Below are positions 51,431-59,991 of a stretch of DNA of 64,000 nucleotides, piece after piece. Every line of letters begins with the position of its first letter. The first letter of the stretch is position 1. The stretch lies in contig NZ_JBDPMD010000032.1 of NCBI RefSeq assembly GCF_039871875.1, forward strand, positions 38,940 through 102,939. The letters are read 5' to 3'. The position numbers and the translations under genes are program-made. The stretch comes from Sphaerisporangium sp039871875. Its GTDB lineage: Bacteria; Actinomycetota; Actinomycetes; Streptosporangiales; Streptosporangiaceae. The notes beneath the pieces were generated by a model, which ran no database searches, was not told the DNA's origin, and saw only the letters and a list, made by a program, of their open reading frames with translations.

Positions 51431-52282
51431 ATGTCCTCTGTTTCACGTATGTCCAGCTCACCGACCATGTTGTACGGCGGTAAGGCAGGCCGAAGAGTAA
51501 CCGTCCGCGACATCTCCGCCGCCAAGGAGCGAGGCGAGAGATGGCCCATGGTCACCGCCTACGACGCGATGACCGCCCGGGTGTTCGACGAGGCCGGCAT
51601 ACCGGTCATGCTGGTCGGCGACTCCGCCGCCATGGTCGTGTACGGCTACGACTCCACACTGCCGGTGTCCGTGGACGACCTCATCCCGCTCACCGCGGCC
51701 GTGGTCCGCGGCTCCTCCCGCGCCATGGTCGTCGCGGACCTCCCGTTCGGCTCCTACCAGGCGTCCCCGCAGCAGGCGCTGGAGTCCGCGGCCCGCTTCA
51801 TGAAGGAGGCCGGCGCCCACGCCGTCAAGCTGGAAGGCGGCCGACGCGTCCTCCCCCAGGTCGAGGCGCTGGTCTCCGCCGGCATCCCGGTGATGGGCCA
51901 CCTCGGCCTCACCCCGCAGTCGGTGAACGTCTTCGGCGGCTACCGCGTGCAGGGCCGCGGCCAGTCCGGCGACGAGCTGATGGCCGACGCCAAGGCCCTG
52001 GAGCACGCCGGCGCCTTCGCCGTGGTCCTGGAATGCGTCCCCACCGACCTCGCGGAACGGGTGACCGCCGCCCTGTCCGTCCCCACCATCGGCATCGGCG
52101 CCGGCCCCGCCTGTGACGCCCAGGTCCTGGTGTGGCAGGACCTCATGGGCCTCACCCCCCACCCGGCGAAGTTCGTGAAGAAGTACTTCGACCTGGCGAC
52201 CGAAATGGACCACGCCGTCCGCGCCTTCGCCGACGAGGTGGTCTCAGGCGCCTTCCCCACCCCCGAACACAGCTACCGCTGA
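51431..52282 (+). CDS. panB: 3-methyl-2-oxobutanoate hydroxymethyltransferase
   Basis: This 283-residue TIM-barrel enzyme makes ketopantoate from 2-oxoisovalerate in pantothenate and CoA synthesis. Family motifs are MVTAYDAMTARVFDEAGIPV, VGDSAAMVVYGYDSTLPV, FGSYQASPQQAL and a C-terminal IGIGAGPACDAQVLVWQD. A TGGAGGG site precedes ATG 51431. Upstream ATGs at 51374 and 51377 would add a non-conserved leader. A bidirectional terminator follows. Confidence 0.95.
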   Translation: MSSVSRMSSSPTMLYGGKAGRRVTVRDISAAKERGERWPMVTAYDAMTARVFDEAGIPVMLVGDSAAMVVYGYDSTLPVSVDDLIPLTAAVVRGSSRAMVVADLPFGSYQASPQQALESAARFMKEAGAHAVKLEGGRRVLPQVEALVSAGIPVMGHLGLTPQSVNVFGGYRVQGRGQSGDELMADAKALEHAGAFAVVLECVPTDLAERVTAALSVPTIGIGAGPACDAQVLVWQDLMGLTPHPAKFVKKYFDLATEMDHAVRAFADEVVSGAFPTPEHSYR

Positions 52283-52289
52283 CCCGTCC

Positions 52290-52320
52290 AGGTCCGTGCC
52301 GGCCCGCCCGGCACGGACCT
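52290..52320. terminator. Bidirectional terminator between panB and the dehydratase
   Basis: A perfect 13-bp stem with a 5-nt loop fills the gap between the two convergent stop codons. Confidence 0.85.
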
Positions 52321-52322
52321 TC

Positions 52323-53234
52323 TCACACCAGCGTCGACGGATCGGTGTTGGCCCCGCAGACGACCACCGCGACCCGCTCGCCCGCGTCCGGGACGTACGC
52401 CCCGGACAGGAGTGCGGCCATAGCGGTGGCGCCGGAGTGCTCGGCGGCGATGCGGTACGTGCGCCACAGGTGTTCGCGTGCCTCGATGATGGCGGTCTCC
52501 TCCACCAGGAGGGAGCGGACGCCGGCGGCGGCGACCGTGTCGTAGGCGGCGCGGCCGATGCGGCTGGCGCCGAGCGCGTCGGCGGCGACGCCGCTCACCG
52601 GGACCTGGACGGGGCCTCCGTGGGCGAGGGCGTCGTGCAGGGTGGGGATGAGGGCCGGTTCGACGGCGACGACCTTGGCGGCGCCGTCCAGGGCGGCGGT
52701 GACGCCGGCGACCAGGCCGCCGCCGCCGACGGCGATCAGGACGGTGTCGAATCCGGTGGTCTGGTCGAGAAGTTCCAGACCCAGGGTGCCCTGGCCGGCG
52801 ATGACGTCGGGCTGTTCGTAGGCGTGGATCTCCAGGGCGCCGGTCTCGGCGGCGCGCTTGGCGGACGCCTCGTAGGCCTCGGCGTAGATGGCGCCGGTCT
52901 GGGTGACGTGGGCGCCCAGGGCACGCAGGCCCTCGACCTTCACCGGGGAGCAGATCTCCGGGACGAAGATCTCGGCGCGGGCACCCAGTACGCGGGCGGC
53001 GTGGGCGACGCCGACGCCGTGGTTGCCGCCACTGGCGGCGATCACCCCGGCTTCGGGGAGGTCGCCGGCCGCCAGCATGCGGTTGAAGGCGCCGCGGGCC
53101 TTGAACGAGCCGCCGTGCTGGAGGAGCTCCAGCTTCAGCGCCAGCTCGGGGGTGTCCTGGAGGACGGGGGTGCGGCGCACGTGGGCGCCGATCCGGGTGG
53201 CGGCCAGCTCGACGTCCCTGCGTGTCACGACCAT
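52323..53234 (-). CDS. Threonine/serine dehydratase-like PLP enzyme
   Basis: The 303-residue protein is a fold type II PLP enzyme: Lys in GGSFKARGAFN (near residue 44), ASGGNHGVGVAHAARVLG, and the phosphate-binding VGGGGLVAG (near residue 175). It lacks the regulatory ACT domain of IlvA, so it is the catabolic or serine-racemase-like type. ATG 53234 follows a GAGGGA site. It lies 61 bp downstream of the cystathionine lyase-like gene on the same strand, and they may be co-transcribed. Confidence 0.86.
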   Translation of the reverse strand: MVVTRRDVELAATRIGAHVRRTPVLQDTPELALKLELLQHGGSFKARGAFNRMLAAGDLPEAGVIAASGGNHGVGVAHAARVLGARAEIFVPEICSPVKVEGLRALGAHVTQTGAIYAEAYEASAKRAAETGALEIHAYEQPDVIAGQGTLGLELLDQTTGFDTVLIAVGGGGLVAGVTAALDGAAKVVAVEPALIPTLHDALAHGGPVQVPVSGVAADALGASRIGRAAYDTVAAAGVRSLLVEETAIIEAREHLWRTYRIAAEHSGATAMAALLSGAYVPDAGERVAVVVCGANTDPSTLV

Positions 53235-53295
53235 GTACGGCTCCCTCGTCTCCCCGCGTCCGGCCTGGCAGTTTCCTGACACTTCGTGGCGGATG

Positions 53296-54474
53296 TCAAC
53301 TCTTGTCGAGCGCCTGCGCGAAGTCGGCCCACAGGTCCTCGGCGTGCTCAATGCCGGTCGACACCCGCACGCTTCCCTGCCCGATTCCCGCTTCGGCCAA
53401 CTCCTCGGGGGACAACATGCGGTGCGAGGTGGTGGCCGGGTGCATCACGAGGGTCTCCAGGCCGCCGAGGGACGGGGCGAGCAGCGCCAGACGTACGGCG
53501 CTCATGAACCGCTCCCCGGCCTCCCGGCCGCCCGCCAGGTCGAACGCGAACATGCCTCCGAAGTCGGGCATCATCGTGGCGGCCAGCTCGTGCGAGGGGT
53601 GGCTCGGCAGTCCTGGCCAGTGCACGGCCGCGACGGCGGGGTGACCGGCGAGGCGGGTGGCGAGCACGCGGGCGTTCTCGCAGTGGCGCACCATGCGCAG
53701 CGACAGGGTGCGCATGCCGCGCAGCGTCAGCCACGCGCCGAACGGGTCCGGGGTGGCGCCGAGCTCGATGGCGTACGACCACACCGTGCGGTACAGCGTG
53801 TCGTCGGCGAACACCGCGACGCCGCCGAGCACGTCGCTGTGCCCGCCGAGGTACTTGGTGGTGGAGTGCAGCACGATGTCCGCCCCGTGCTCGAGCGGCC
53901 GGCACAACACCGGCGAGGCGAAGGTGTTGTCCACCACGGAGACCAGCCCGGCCTCCCGTGCCACCGCGCACATGCCGGGAATGTCGGCCACCTGCGTCAT
54001 CGGGTTGGCGATGGTCTCCAGGTACAGCAGCCGTGTCTGCGGCCGTATCGCCGCCCGGAGCGCCTCCGGGTCGTCCTGGGCGACGTAGGTGACCGCGATC
54101 TGGAACCTTTCCGCCAGGTCCGCGATCAGCCCGGCCGTGCCGCCGTACAGGGCGGGTTGCGCGATCAGGTGGTCCCCGGGCTTGAGCAGCCCGAGCAGCA
54201 CCGAGCTGATCGCCCCCATGCCGGACGACGCCGCGACCGCCGCCACCCCGCCCTCCAGCCCGGCCACGGCCTCCTCCAGCGTCCGCACCGTCGGGTTGCT
54301 GAGCCGCCCGTACACGAAGGCCCCGTCCGGCCGGCTCAGCCCGTCCGCCAGCACCGCCGGGTCGTCGAACGCGAACCCCGAGGTCTGGTAGAGCGGCGGC
54401 GCCATGGGCCGCGCGCCGTCCAGCGGAGGGACGGGGAGGTGGACGGCACGGCTGTCGAAGTGCAAAGAGGTCAT
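53296..54474 (-). CDS. Trans-sulfuration PLP enzyme (cystathionine/methionine gamma-lyase type)
   Basis: The 392-residue fold type I enzyme has PPLYQTSGF, YGRLSNPTVRTLE, SSGMGAISSVLL, VDNTFASPVL and the PLP-binding Lys in HSTTKYLGGHSD. This places it in the Cys/Met metabolism group, where cystathionine gamma-lyase, methionine gamma-lyase and related enzymes cannot be separated by eye. A CTGACA -35 and CATTCT -10 spaced 17 bp end 7 nt before ATG 54474, supporting this start over 54519. Confidence 0.88.
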   Translation of the reverse strand: MTSLHFDSRAVHLPVPPLDGARPMAPPLYQTSGFAFDDPAVLADGLSRPDGAFVYGRLSNPTVRTLEEAVAGLEGGVAAVAASSGMGAISSVLLGLLKPGDHLIAQPALYGGTAGLIADLAERFQIAVTYVAQDDPEALRAAIRPQTRLLYLETIANPMTQVADIPGMCAVAREAGLVSVVDNTFASPVLCRPLEHGADIVLHSTTKYLGGHSDVLGGVAVFADDTLYRTVWSYAIELGATPDPFGAWLTLRGMRTLSLRMVRHCENARVLATRLAGHPAVAAVHWPGLPSHPSHELAATMMPDFGGMFAFDLAGGREAGERFMSAVRLALLAPSLGGLETLVMHPATTSHRMLSPEELAEAGIGQGSVRVSTGIEHAEDLWADFAQALDKS

Positions 54475-54481
54475 GCGGCTA

Positions 54482-54510
54482 AGAATGACGTCCAGCACAC
54501 CATTTGTCAG
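54482..54510 (-). promoter_or_regulatory. Promoter of the trans-sulfuration gene (-35 CTGACA, -10 CATTCT)
   Basis: The hexamers lie on the minus strand with exact 17-bp spacing, and the -10 ends 7 nt before the ATG. TTGTCA occurs twice, 9 bp apart, at 54504 and 54513 on the plus strand. Confidence 0.5.
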
Positions 54511-54531
54511 TTTTGTCATACCTCGCCGGGC

Positions 54532-55191
54532 TCACACGTCGGTGATCCGGATCCCCGCGTGCGCCTTGTACCGCCGGTTGATCGAGATCAGGTTCGCGGT
54601 CAGCGCCTCGATCTGGTACGCGTTGCGCAGCCGCCCGCCGTACACGCCGCGGGCCCCCGGGATGCGGTTCGCGAGGGCCTGCACCAGGTCGGTGGCCGCG
54701 CGGTCGTCCCCCAGCACCAGGACGTCCAGGTCCACCCGCTCCACGGCGGGGTCGAGCAGCAGCACGGCCGACACGTGGTGGAACGCCGCCACGACGCGGC
54801 TGTCCGGCAGGACCGCCGCCGCCTGCTGGGCGGCGCTGCCCTCCTCGACCGCCAGCGGGTAGGCGCCCTGCTTGTCGAACCCCAGCGGGTTGACGCAGTC
54901 CACCACGATCTTCCCGGCCAGCTCGGACCGCAGCGACTCCAGCGTGGCGCGGTGCCCCTCCCACGGCACCGCCACGATCACCACGTCCGCCTCGGACGCC
55001 ACGGCCGCGTTGTCCGCGCCGCGCACCGGCAGGTCGCCGAGGCTCGCCGCGGCCTCCTCGGCCCGGCCCGCGTTCCGCGACCCGATCAGCACCGGGTGAC
55101 CGGCCAGCGCGAACCGCCGGGCCAGCCCCTTGCCCTGATCGCCGGTCCCCCCGAGGATGCCGATCGTCAGCCCGTCCACATCGTCGCCCAT
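54532..55191 (-). CDS. NADPH:F420 oxidoreductase family protein
   Basis: This 219-residue protein begins with the nucleotide-binding LTIGILGGTGDQGKGLARRF and contains GSRNAGRAEEAA, VIVAVPWEGHRATLESL and DCVNPLGFDKQGAYP, all typical of F420-dependent NADP reductase (NpdG/Fno). It moves hydride between F420 and NADP. A GAGGAG site precedes ATG 55191. A deazaflavin-dependent enzyme family member at 62474 is consistent with F420 use in this organism. Confidence 0.87.
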   Translation of the reverse strand: MGDDVDGLTIGILGGTGDQGKGLARRFALAGHPVLIGSRNAGRAEEAAASLGDLPVRGADNAAVASEADVVIVAVPWEGHRATLESLRSELAGKIVVDCVNPLGFDKQGAYPLAVEEGSAAQQAAAVLPDSRVVAAFHHVSAVLLLDPAVERVDLDVLVLGDDRAATDLVQALANRIPGARGVYGGRLRNAYQIEALTANLISINRRYKAHAGIRITDV

Positions 55192-55344
55192 GGTCTCCTC
55201 ATTCCCTGCGGATCTTCCCGATGATGCCAGCCACGACGGATCCCGGGGCATCCGACCCGCACACGGCCACGCCGTTCCACACTCCGCCACATCACTTCGG
55301 CCGAGCGGCGCTTCGCGGGACGGCGGCGGGGACGCTGATGCACC

Positions 55345-55938
55345 ATGGAGGCCATGGACGCTGCGTCGGTGGCCTTCCTGCGCGATGTGCTCTCCACGAG
55401 CGGCTGGGTCGAGCGCACCCGTGAGCTCGGCCTCTGCCTGCGCGCCACCCGTACCCCGGGCGGACTGCTGGTGGTCGGCTCCCCGGACGAGGAGCCCTGG
55501 CACCTCACCGCCCACCTCGACGACGAGGCCCGCCTGTCCGGCTTGGTCCAGCTCGCCCCCACCTTGATCCGCTGGTCCCCGCCCCCGGGCGCCCCGCCTC
55601 ACCTGTCCGTCGGCATGGAGCGGGTCGAGGCCGCGGGCCGGGGTGAGACCGTCTTCGTCGTCACCGAGCAGAAGGCCCCGGTGCCGCTGCTGGAACGTGT
55701 GGACGACGCCCGCCGCACCGGCGCCACGATCATCGCCCTCGACGGCGGGGACCCCGAGCTGGAGTACCTCGCCCACGACGCCCTCAGCGTGCCCCCGAAG
55801 GACGGCGTGTTCACCTTCGACGCCGCCCAGCACCTGGTGAGCGCCGCCGCGGGCGACACGTCACGTTCCCGGGCCCGGCTCCTCGACCGCCTGGCCCGGC
55901 TGGCCGAGCGCATCACCGGGCCCCGCGTCCCGGAGTGA
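55345..55938 (+). CDS. Conserved hypothetical protein (197 aa), possibly SIS-like
   Basis: The protein has VAFLRDVLSTSGWVERT near its start and a central VDDARRTGATIIALDGGDPELEYLAHDAL that recalls nucleotide- or sugar-phosphate-binding SIS domains. No catalytic residues are identifiable. ATG 55345 and ATG 55354 are both possible, and neither has a good ribosome site. Its stop abuts the convergent SDR stop with no gap. Confidence 0.65.
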   Translation: MEAMDAASVAFLRDVLSTSGWVERTRELGLCLRATRTPGGLLVVGSPDEEPWHLTAHLDDEARLSGLVQLAPTLIRWSPPPGAPPHLSVGMERVEAAGRGETVFVVTEQKAPVPLLERVDDARRTGATIIALDGGDPELEYLAHDALSVPPKDGVFTFDAAQHLVSAAAGDTSRSRARLLDRLARLAERITGPRVPE

Positions 55939-56718
55939 TCACAGCGCCGGGTGCTCGCCGCCGTCGATCACGATGTTGGTGCCGGTGATCCAGGAGGCAC
56001 GGCCGGACACCAGGAAGGCGACCAGCTCGGCGATGTCCACCGGGTCGCCGATCCTGCCGAGCGGGATCCCGGCCTGCAGGGCGGACGGGTCGATGTCCGT
56101 GCCGCGGGTCAGTTCGCGCCTCAGCTCGTCCGCGCCGGGGCTGGCGACCTGCCCCGGGCTGACGGTGATCACCCGCACGCCCTTCGGCGCCAGCTCGGCC
56201 GCGAGGCCCTTGCTGTAGGCGATGAGGGCGGCCTTGGCCGCCGCGTAGTGCAGGACGGCCGGCAACGGCGCCAGCGCGACGATCGAGGAGACGTGCACGA
56301 TCACGCCCGAGCCCGCCTCGGCCATGATCGGCGCCACGGCGGCGTCGAGCCGTACCGCGGCCAGGTAGTTGATGTCGAGCGCGTCGCGCCATTCCGCGTC
56401 GTCGATGCTCAGGGCACCGCCGGGGTACGGCCGGGCCGCCCCGGCGTTGTTCACGAGGATGTCGATGCCGCCGAGCTCGGCCGCGGCCGCCTCGGCCAGG
56501 GCCCGCGCGCCCTCGGCGGTGCGGACGTCCGCCTTGACGAACGTGGTGCCGGGCAGCGGCTCGCCCGGGGCGCGTGCGGCGGTGACCACCGCGGCGCCGC
56601 CCGCGACCAGGCGCCGGGCGATGCCCAGGCCGATGCCCCTGCTGCCGCCGGTGATGAGGACGCGCTTGCCCCGCAGGTCCGCGTCCGGTGTCGTGTCGAG
56701 TACCGAGTTCTTGACCAT
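55939..56718 (-). CDS. Short-chain dehydrogenase/reductase
   Basis: The 259-residue enzyme has TGGSRGIGLGIAR (cofactor site), DILVNNAGAA, the catalytic Ser in HVSSIVAL and Tyr-Lys in HYAAAK (near residue 154). The substrate is unknown. I chose ATG 56718, because CATAGT ends 7 nt before it; GTG 56727 is possible. It is divergent from a TetR gene, and two matched 12-bp dyads lie in the gap, one overlapping the SDR start. Confidence 0.9.
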   Translation of the reverse strand: MVKNSVLDTTPDADLRGKRVLITGGSRGIGLGIARRLVAGGAAVVTAARAPGEPLPGTTFVKADVRTAEGARALAEAAAAELGGIDILVNNAGAARPYPGGALSIDDAEWRDALDINYLAAVRLDAAVAPIMAEAGSGVIVHVSSIVALAPLPAVLHYAAAKAALIAYSKGLAAELAPKGVRVITVSPGQVASPGADELRRELTRGTDIDPSALQAGIPLGRIGDPVDIAELVAFLVSGRASWITGTNIVIDGGEHPAL

Positions 56719-56753
56719 ACGGTCCACTATGCATGGTTATGGACCGAACGGTC
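56713..56753. promoter_or_regulatory. Paired 12-bp dyads between SDR and TetR genes
   Basis: GACCATACGGTC (56713-56724) overlaps the SDR start, and GACCGAACGGTC (56742-56753) precedes the TetR -10. The dyads are alike at 10 of 12 positions and 29 bp apart. They are probable operators for the TetR protein. Confidence 0.7.
56726..56731 (-). promoter_or_regulatory. Leaderless-type -10 (CATAGT) for the SDR gene
   Basis: On the minus strand the hexamer ends 7 nt before ATG 56718 and lies beside the first operator dyad. Confidence 0.4.
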
Positions 56754-56762
56754 AACAACGGG

Positions 56763-56768
56763 TATCCT
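56763..56768 (+). promoter_or_regulatory. Leaderless-type -10 (TATCCT) for the TetR gene
   Basis: The hexamer ends 7 nt before ATG 56776. Confidence 0.5.
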
Positions 56769-56775
56769 TGAACGC

Positions 56776-57357
56776 ATGGCACGTCCGCGGTCGTTCGACG
56801 AGAAGCAGGTGCTGCGCGCCGTACGCGACCACTTCTGGGACGCCGGCTACGCCGCGACGTCCCTGGAGGACCTCATGAGGGTCAGCGGCCTCGGCAAGGG
56901 CAGCCTGTACGCGGCCTTCGGCGACAAGCACCGCCTCTTCCTGACGGCCCTGCGCGCGTACGCCGACGAGAACCACGCCGCCCTGTGCGACATCATGGAC
57001 TCCGCCCCCCGGGCCGTGGAGGCGCTGCGCCTGCTCCTCACGGCCCCCGTGGCGGACGCGGAGACCGCACGCCGCGGCTGCATGTTGCTCAACACCACCT
57101 GCGAGCTGGCCGCCGCCGACCCCGACGTCCGAGCCGAAGCCGCACGCACCTACGAGAAGGCCACCGAAATGATCGCCGGCTACGTGGCGAGGGCCCAGCG
57201 GGAAGGTGACATCCCCGCCACCGCCGACCCCGGCGCCCTGGCCCGCGAGCTCCTCACCGTGCGGCAGGGCCTGGTCTTCATGGGCCGCACCGGCATCGAC
57301 CTCACCGCCCTGGAGGCCACGGCCCGCTCACTGGCCGACCGTCTGCTGCCCCTCTGA
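56776..57357 (+). CDS. TetR/AcrR family regulator
   Basis: The 193-residue protein starts MARPRSFDEKQVLRAVRDHF and has the DNA-binding VSGLGKGSLYAAFGDKHRLF (about residues 34-53). The C-terminal part with ARRGCMLLNTTCELA matches the YxaF/NemR-like group, which often responds to electrophiles or flavonoids and controls a neighbouring SDR. It is divergent from the SDR gene and shares operators with it. Its end overlaps the convergent VOC gene by 30 bp. Confidence 0.9.
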   Translation: MARPRSFDEKQVLRAVRDHFWDAGYAATSLEDLMRVSGLGKGSLYAAFGDKHRLFLTALRAYADENHAALCDIMDSAPRAVEALRLLLTAPVADAETARRGCMLLNTTCELAAADPDVRAEAARTYEKATEMIAGYVARAQREGDIPATADPGALARELLTVRQGLVFMGRTGIDLTALEATARSLADRLLPL

Positions 57358-57738
57358 CAACCACCGGTGGTACACCAGGCAGAAGGGGTGCCCCGCCGGG
57401 TCCGCGTACACCCGCCAGCTCGTGCCCTCGGAGTCCTCCAGCACCGTCGCCCCGCCGGCCAGCGCCACCTCGTGCGCCCGCTCCAGATCAGGCACACCGA
57501 AGTCCAGGTGGAACTGCTGCGGGTGCGCCGGGTCCGGCCACCGCGGCGGCCGGTAGTCCTCCACCCGCTGGAACGCGAAGACGTTGCCGGACGGCAGGTG
57601 CAGCGTCGCCCAGTCGTCGTCCAGCGACCACCGCCGGTCCGTCCGGTTGACGTCCCCACCGAGCAGCGCCCGGTAGAACTCCGCGAGCTCCAGCGGCTTC
57701 GGACAGTCCAGAACCACACATTCCAGCACGGCGACCAT
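57328..57738 (-). CDS. VOC family (glyoxalase/bleomycin-resistance fold) protein
   Basis: The 136-residue protein has two beta-alpha-beta-beta-beta units: VLECVVLDCPKPLELAEFYR at the start and HLDFGVPDLERAHEVALAGG in the second half, ending DPAGHPFCLVYH. The family covers dioxygenases, glyoxalases and drug-binding proteins; the role here is unknown. A TAGGAT -10 hexamer ends 6 nt before the ATG. The gene converges on TetR. Confidence 0.87.
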   Translation of the reverse strand: MVAVLECVVLDCPKPLELAEFYRALLGGDVNRTDRRWSLDDDWATLHLPSGNVFAFQRVEDYRPPRWPDPAHPQQFHLDFGVPDLERAHEVALAGGATVLEDSEGTSWRVYADPAGHPFCLVYHRWLSEGQQTVGQ

Positions 57739-57744
57739 GACCGC

Positions 57745-57750
57745 ATCCTA
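57745..57750 (-). promoter_or_regulatory. Leaderless-type -10 (TAGGAT) for the VOC gene
   Basis: On the minus strand the hexamer ends 6 nt before ATG 57738. Confidence 0.5.
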
Positions 57751-57782
57751 GGCGCGCCGCAGGCCCGTCAGGGCCGCTCCCG

Positions 57783-59573
57783 TCATCCGCCGGTACCCGG
57801 GCGTTCCTGTTCCGGCCAGTCCTCCTCGTCGTGGCCGGGGTCATAGCTGGCGGGCTCGGCCGGCAGGGTGTAGCGCTCCTCGATCAACGAGGTGATCCGC
57901 TGCCTGCTGTCGTCGGGGCCGGCCTCCTCCACCTCGGCCACGTCACCGGCGAGGCCGGCGTCGCCGAGGGACTCCCTGATCCACCGCGAGTAGTCCCCCG
58001 CCCCGAGGTGGTGCGACCAGGTGTCGTCGTCGACGCCCTCGGCCAGCTCGACGAAGGTGTGCAGGTTGCGGGCCCGCAGCCGCAGCCGCCGTTCGGGGCC
58101 GGTGAAGTAGAAGCTCTCGTCCTCGGACATGGTGCCCGCGGCGTACTTGCGCCGGTGCCTGGTGCGTTCGGCACGCGCCGGGACCAGCCGCAGCGACTCG
58201 GCCTGGTCTCGGCCGGCCGTCCACATCACCAGGTCCCCCGTCCCGGACTCCGCGACGGACGGCTCGTCGAGGTTCCTCGCGCGGGCGAACGCCTCCAGTG
58301 CGGCGGAGGGCTCCTTGCCGACGGCGATGACGGTGTCCACGAGGCGCAGCGCGGCCGGGCTCACGGCCTCGGGATGGACGGTCACCATGAGCAACGAGCC
58401 CACGTCCGCCGCCGACTTCACCGCGATCTCCGGGAGTTCGGCCGGCATCAGGTGGTGCGCCTCGTCGACCACCACCCAGTGCGGGTGCCCGAGGCGGGTG
58501 CGCAGGCCCGCCAGGCGGGGGAACACCTCGGTGAAGAACGCCGGCCGGTGCCGGAGCTGCATGCCGATGAGGTTGACCACGACGCTGTGTCGCGGCTCCT
58601 CCAGCAGCCGCAGCACCTCGTCCACACCGGGGACCCGGTCGGCGTCCCCCAGCACGGTGATGCCGGGGAACTCGCTGTAGTCGCCCTCGGGGTCGATGAC
58701 CACGCACTGGTGGCCCGTCTCGATCAGCCGCTCCAGCAGCGCGGTCGTCGTGGTCGACTTGCCGCTTCCTGAGGGGCCCGCCACCATCACCCCGGTGCCG
58801 TACGACGGCAGCCGCACCTCACGGCCGCCTTCGTCCGCGCCTTCGTCCTCGGTGGCGTTGTCGCGATGACCCAGCAGGACGTGCCCGCGCGCGACGTCGA
58901 GCGTGTCCAGCTCGCCGGACAGCAGCATCTCGGCCAGTTCCGCCACGCCCGCGCCGTCCTCCTTGGTGAGGCGCAGGTCGGCGCGGTCCTTGAGGGCGGG
59001 CAGCCCGTTGGCGACCACCGCCCCGCACTCCGCGGCGGCCAGGAAGGCGTGGTCGTTCTCCGCGTCCCCGACCGCGACGACGTTGTGCGGGGAGACCTTC
59101 ATCCGGTCCAGCGCCACGGCGAGGCCGCTCGCCTTGTTCACCCCCGCGGGCAGCACCATCACGGCGCCCTTGTTGTAGATCACCTGGAGTTCCAGCCCCA
59201 GGTCGCGGATCACGGCCAGCGCCTTCTGGTCCTGCGGCTCCCTGGTGGCGACGATCACCTGACCGGTGGTGAGCGGGGAGACGCCCTCGGCGCGCAGCCG
59301 CTCCAGCAGCTCCGGCGGTGGCGGCTCGGCCAGGCTCTCCCGGATGCGCCGGCCAGGATCGTAGAGCACGGCGCCGTTCTCGGCGACGATCAGATCGAAC
59401 AGGCGCGGATGCTCGAAAACCCCGAGCAGGTCGTCGAGCTCACGCCCGGTGACCAGCACCAGCCGCACGCCGGCGCGGGACAGCCGCTCCAGCGCCGTGA
59501 GCGTGTCGTCGGCCAGGATCCCTCTGCGGACGAGCGTTCCGTCGAAGTCGCATGCCAGCACGTGGTAGCGCAT
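57783..59573 (-). CDS. HAD-IIB phosphatase fused to a HerA/VirB4-like P-loop ATPase
   Basis: The 596-residue protein joins two enzymes. Residues 1-220 are a Cof-type HAD phosphatase: CDFDGTLVRRG (residue 8), LVTGRELDDL, NKASGLAVAL and VGDAENDHAFL. Residues 255-470 form an ATPase with Walker A GPSGSGKSTT (near 266) and Walker B WVVVDEAHHL (near 365), of the DUF87/HerA kind. The C-terminus has YFTGPERRLRLRARNLHTFV and an acidic tail. No substrate is known. The phosphatase may act on a signal or sugar phosphate while the ATPase moves or senses something else. Confidence 0.85.
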   Translation of the reverse strand: MRYHVLACDFDGTLVRRGILADDTLTALERLSRAGVRLVLVTGRELDDLLGVFEHPRLFDLIVAENGAVLYDPGRRIRESLAEPPPPELLERLRAEGVSPLTTGQVIVATREPQDQKALAVIRDLGLELQVIYNKGAVMVLPAGVNKASGLAVALDRMKVSPHNVVAVGDAENDHAFLAAAECGAVVANGLPALKDRADLRLTKEDGAGVAELAEMLLSGELDTLDVARGHVLLGHRDNATEDEGADEGGREVRLPSYGTGVMVAGPSGSGKSTTTTALLERLIETGHQCVVIDPEGDYSEFPGITVLGDADRVPGVDEVLRLLEEPRHSVVVNLIGMQLRHRPAFFTEVFPRLAGLRTRLGHPHWVVVDEAHHLMPAELPEIAVKSAADVGSLLMVTVHPEAVSPAALRLVDTVIAVGKEPSAALEAFARARNLDEPSVAESGTGDLVMWTAGRDQAESLRLVPARAERTRHRRKYAAGTMSEDESFYFTGPERRLRLRARNLHTFVELAEGVDDDTWSHHLGAGDYSRWIRESLGDAGLAGDVAEVEEAGPDDSRQRITSLIEERYTLPAEPASYDPGHDEEDWPEQERPGTGG

Positions 59574-59714
59574 GCTTGGCGACTACCCTGCCCAGGCGTG
59601 CGCCGCAGCCTCTGTCGTGAACGTTCGGCGAACTTCAGGACAACGCCGACGTGATCGGGTTCGCTCCTGCGCGGCCCGGCCCGGACGTTCCCGGCTCACC
59701 TCACGGGACACGTG

Positions 59715-59897
59715 CTAGTCGTCGTCCCACTTCTTGTCGGCTTCCTGCCACGACTTGTTGCGGGCGGCGGCCGTCTCCAGGGCCGCGGCGGCCTGCTCGC
59801 GGGTCGGGTACGGACCGAGGCGGTCCTTGTTGGGGCAGCCCTTCTCCGGCTCCACCGCCATGTGCTTCAGGCAGAACCACCACTGGTCACCGGACAT
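59715..59897 (-). CDS. Small conserved actinobacterial protein (60 aa)
   Basis: The ATG at 59897 follows GAGGAGGG. The product starts MSGDQWWFCLKHMAVEPEKG and contains CPNKDRLGPYPTREQAAAAL, with a Cys pair (residues 9 and 21). I know it as a small hypothetical protein common in actinomycetes. The layout of aromatic strand plus LGPYPTREQA helix is reminiscent of SPOR-like folds. It is divergent from map. Confidence 0.75.
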   Translation of the reverse strand: MSGDQWWFCLKHMAVEPEKGCPNKDRLGPYPTREQAAAALETAAARNKSWQEADKKWDDD

Positions 59898-59978
59898 GTC
59901 GCCCTCCTCACCGGGTGGCTCACCCGGAACGTCCGCCACGCTCGGTCTCTGCCACATCTTGCCCTGTGGGAGCGGAAC

Positions 59979-59984
59979 TAGACT
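59979..59984 (+). promoter_or_regulatory. Leaderless-type -10 (TAGACT) for map
   Basis: The hexamer ends 7 nt before ATG 59992. Confidence 0.5.
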
Positions 59985-59991
59985 TGGCGCC

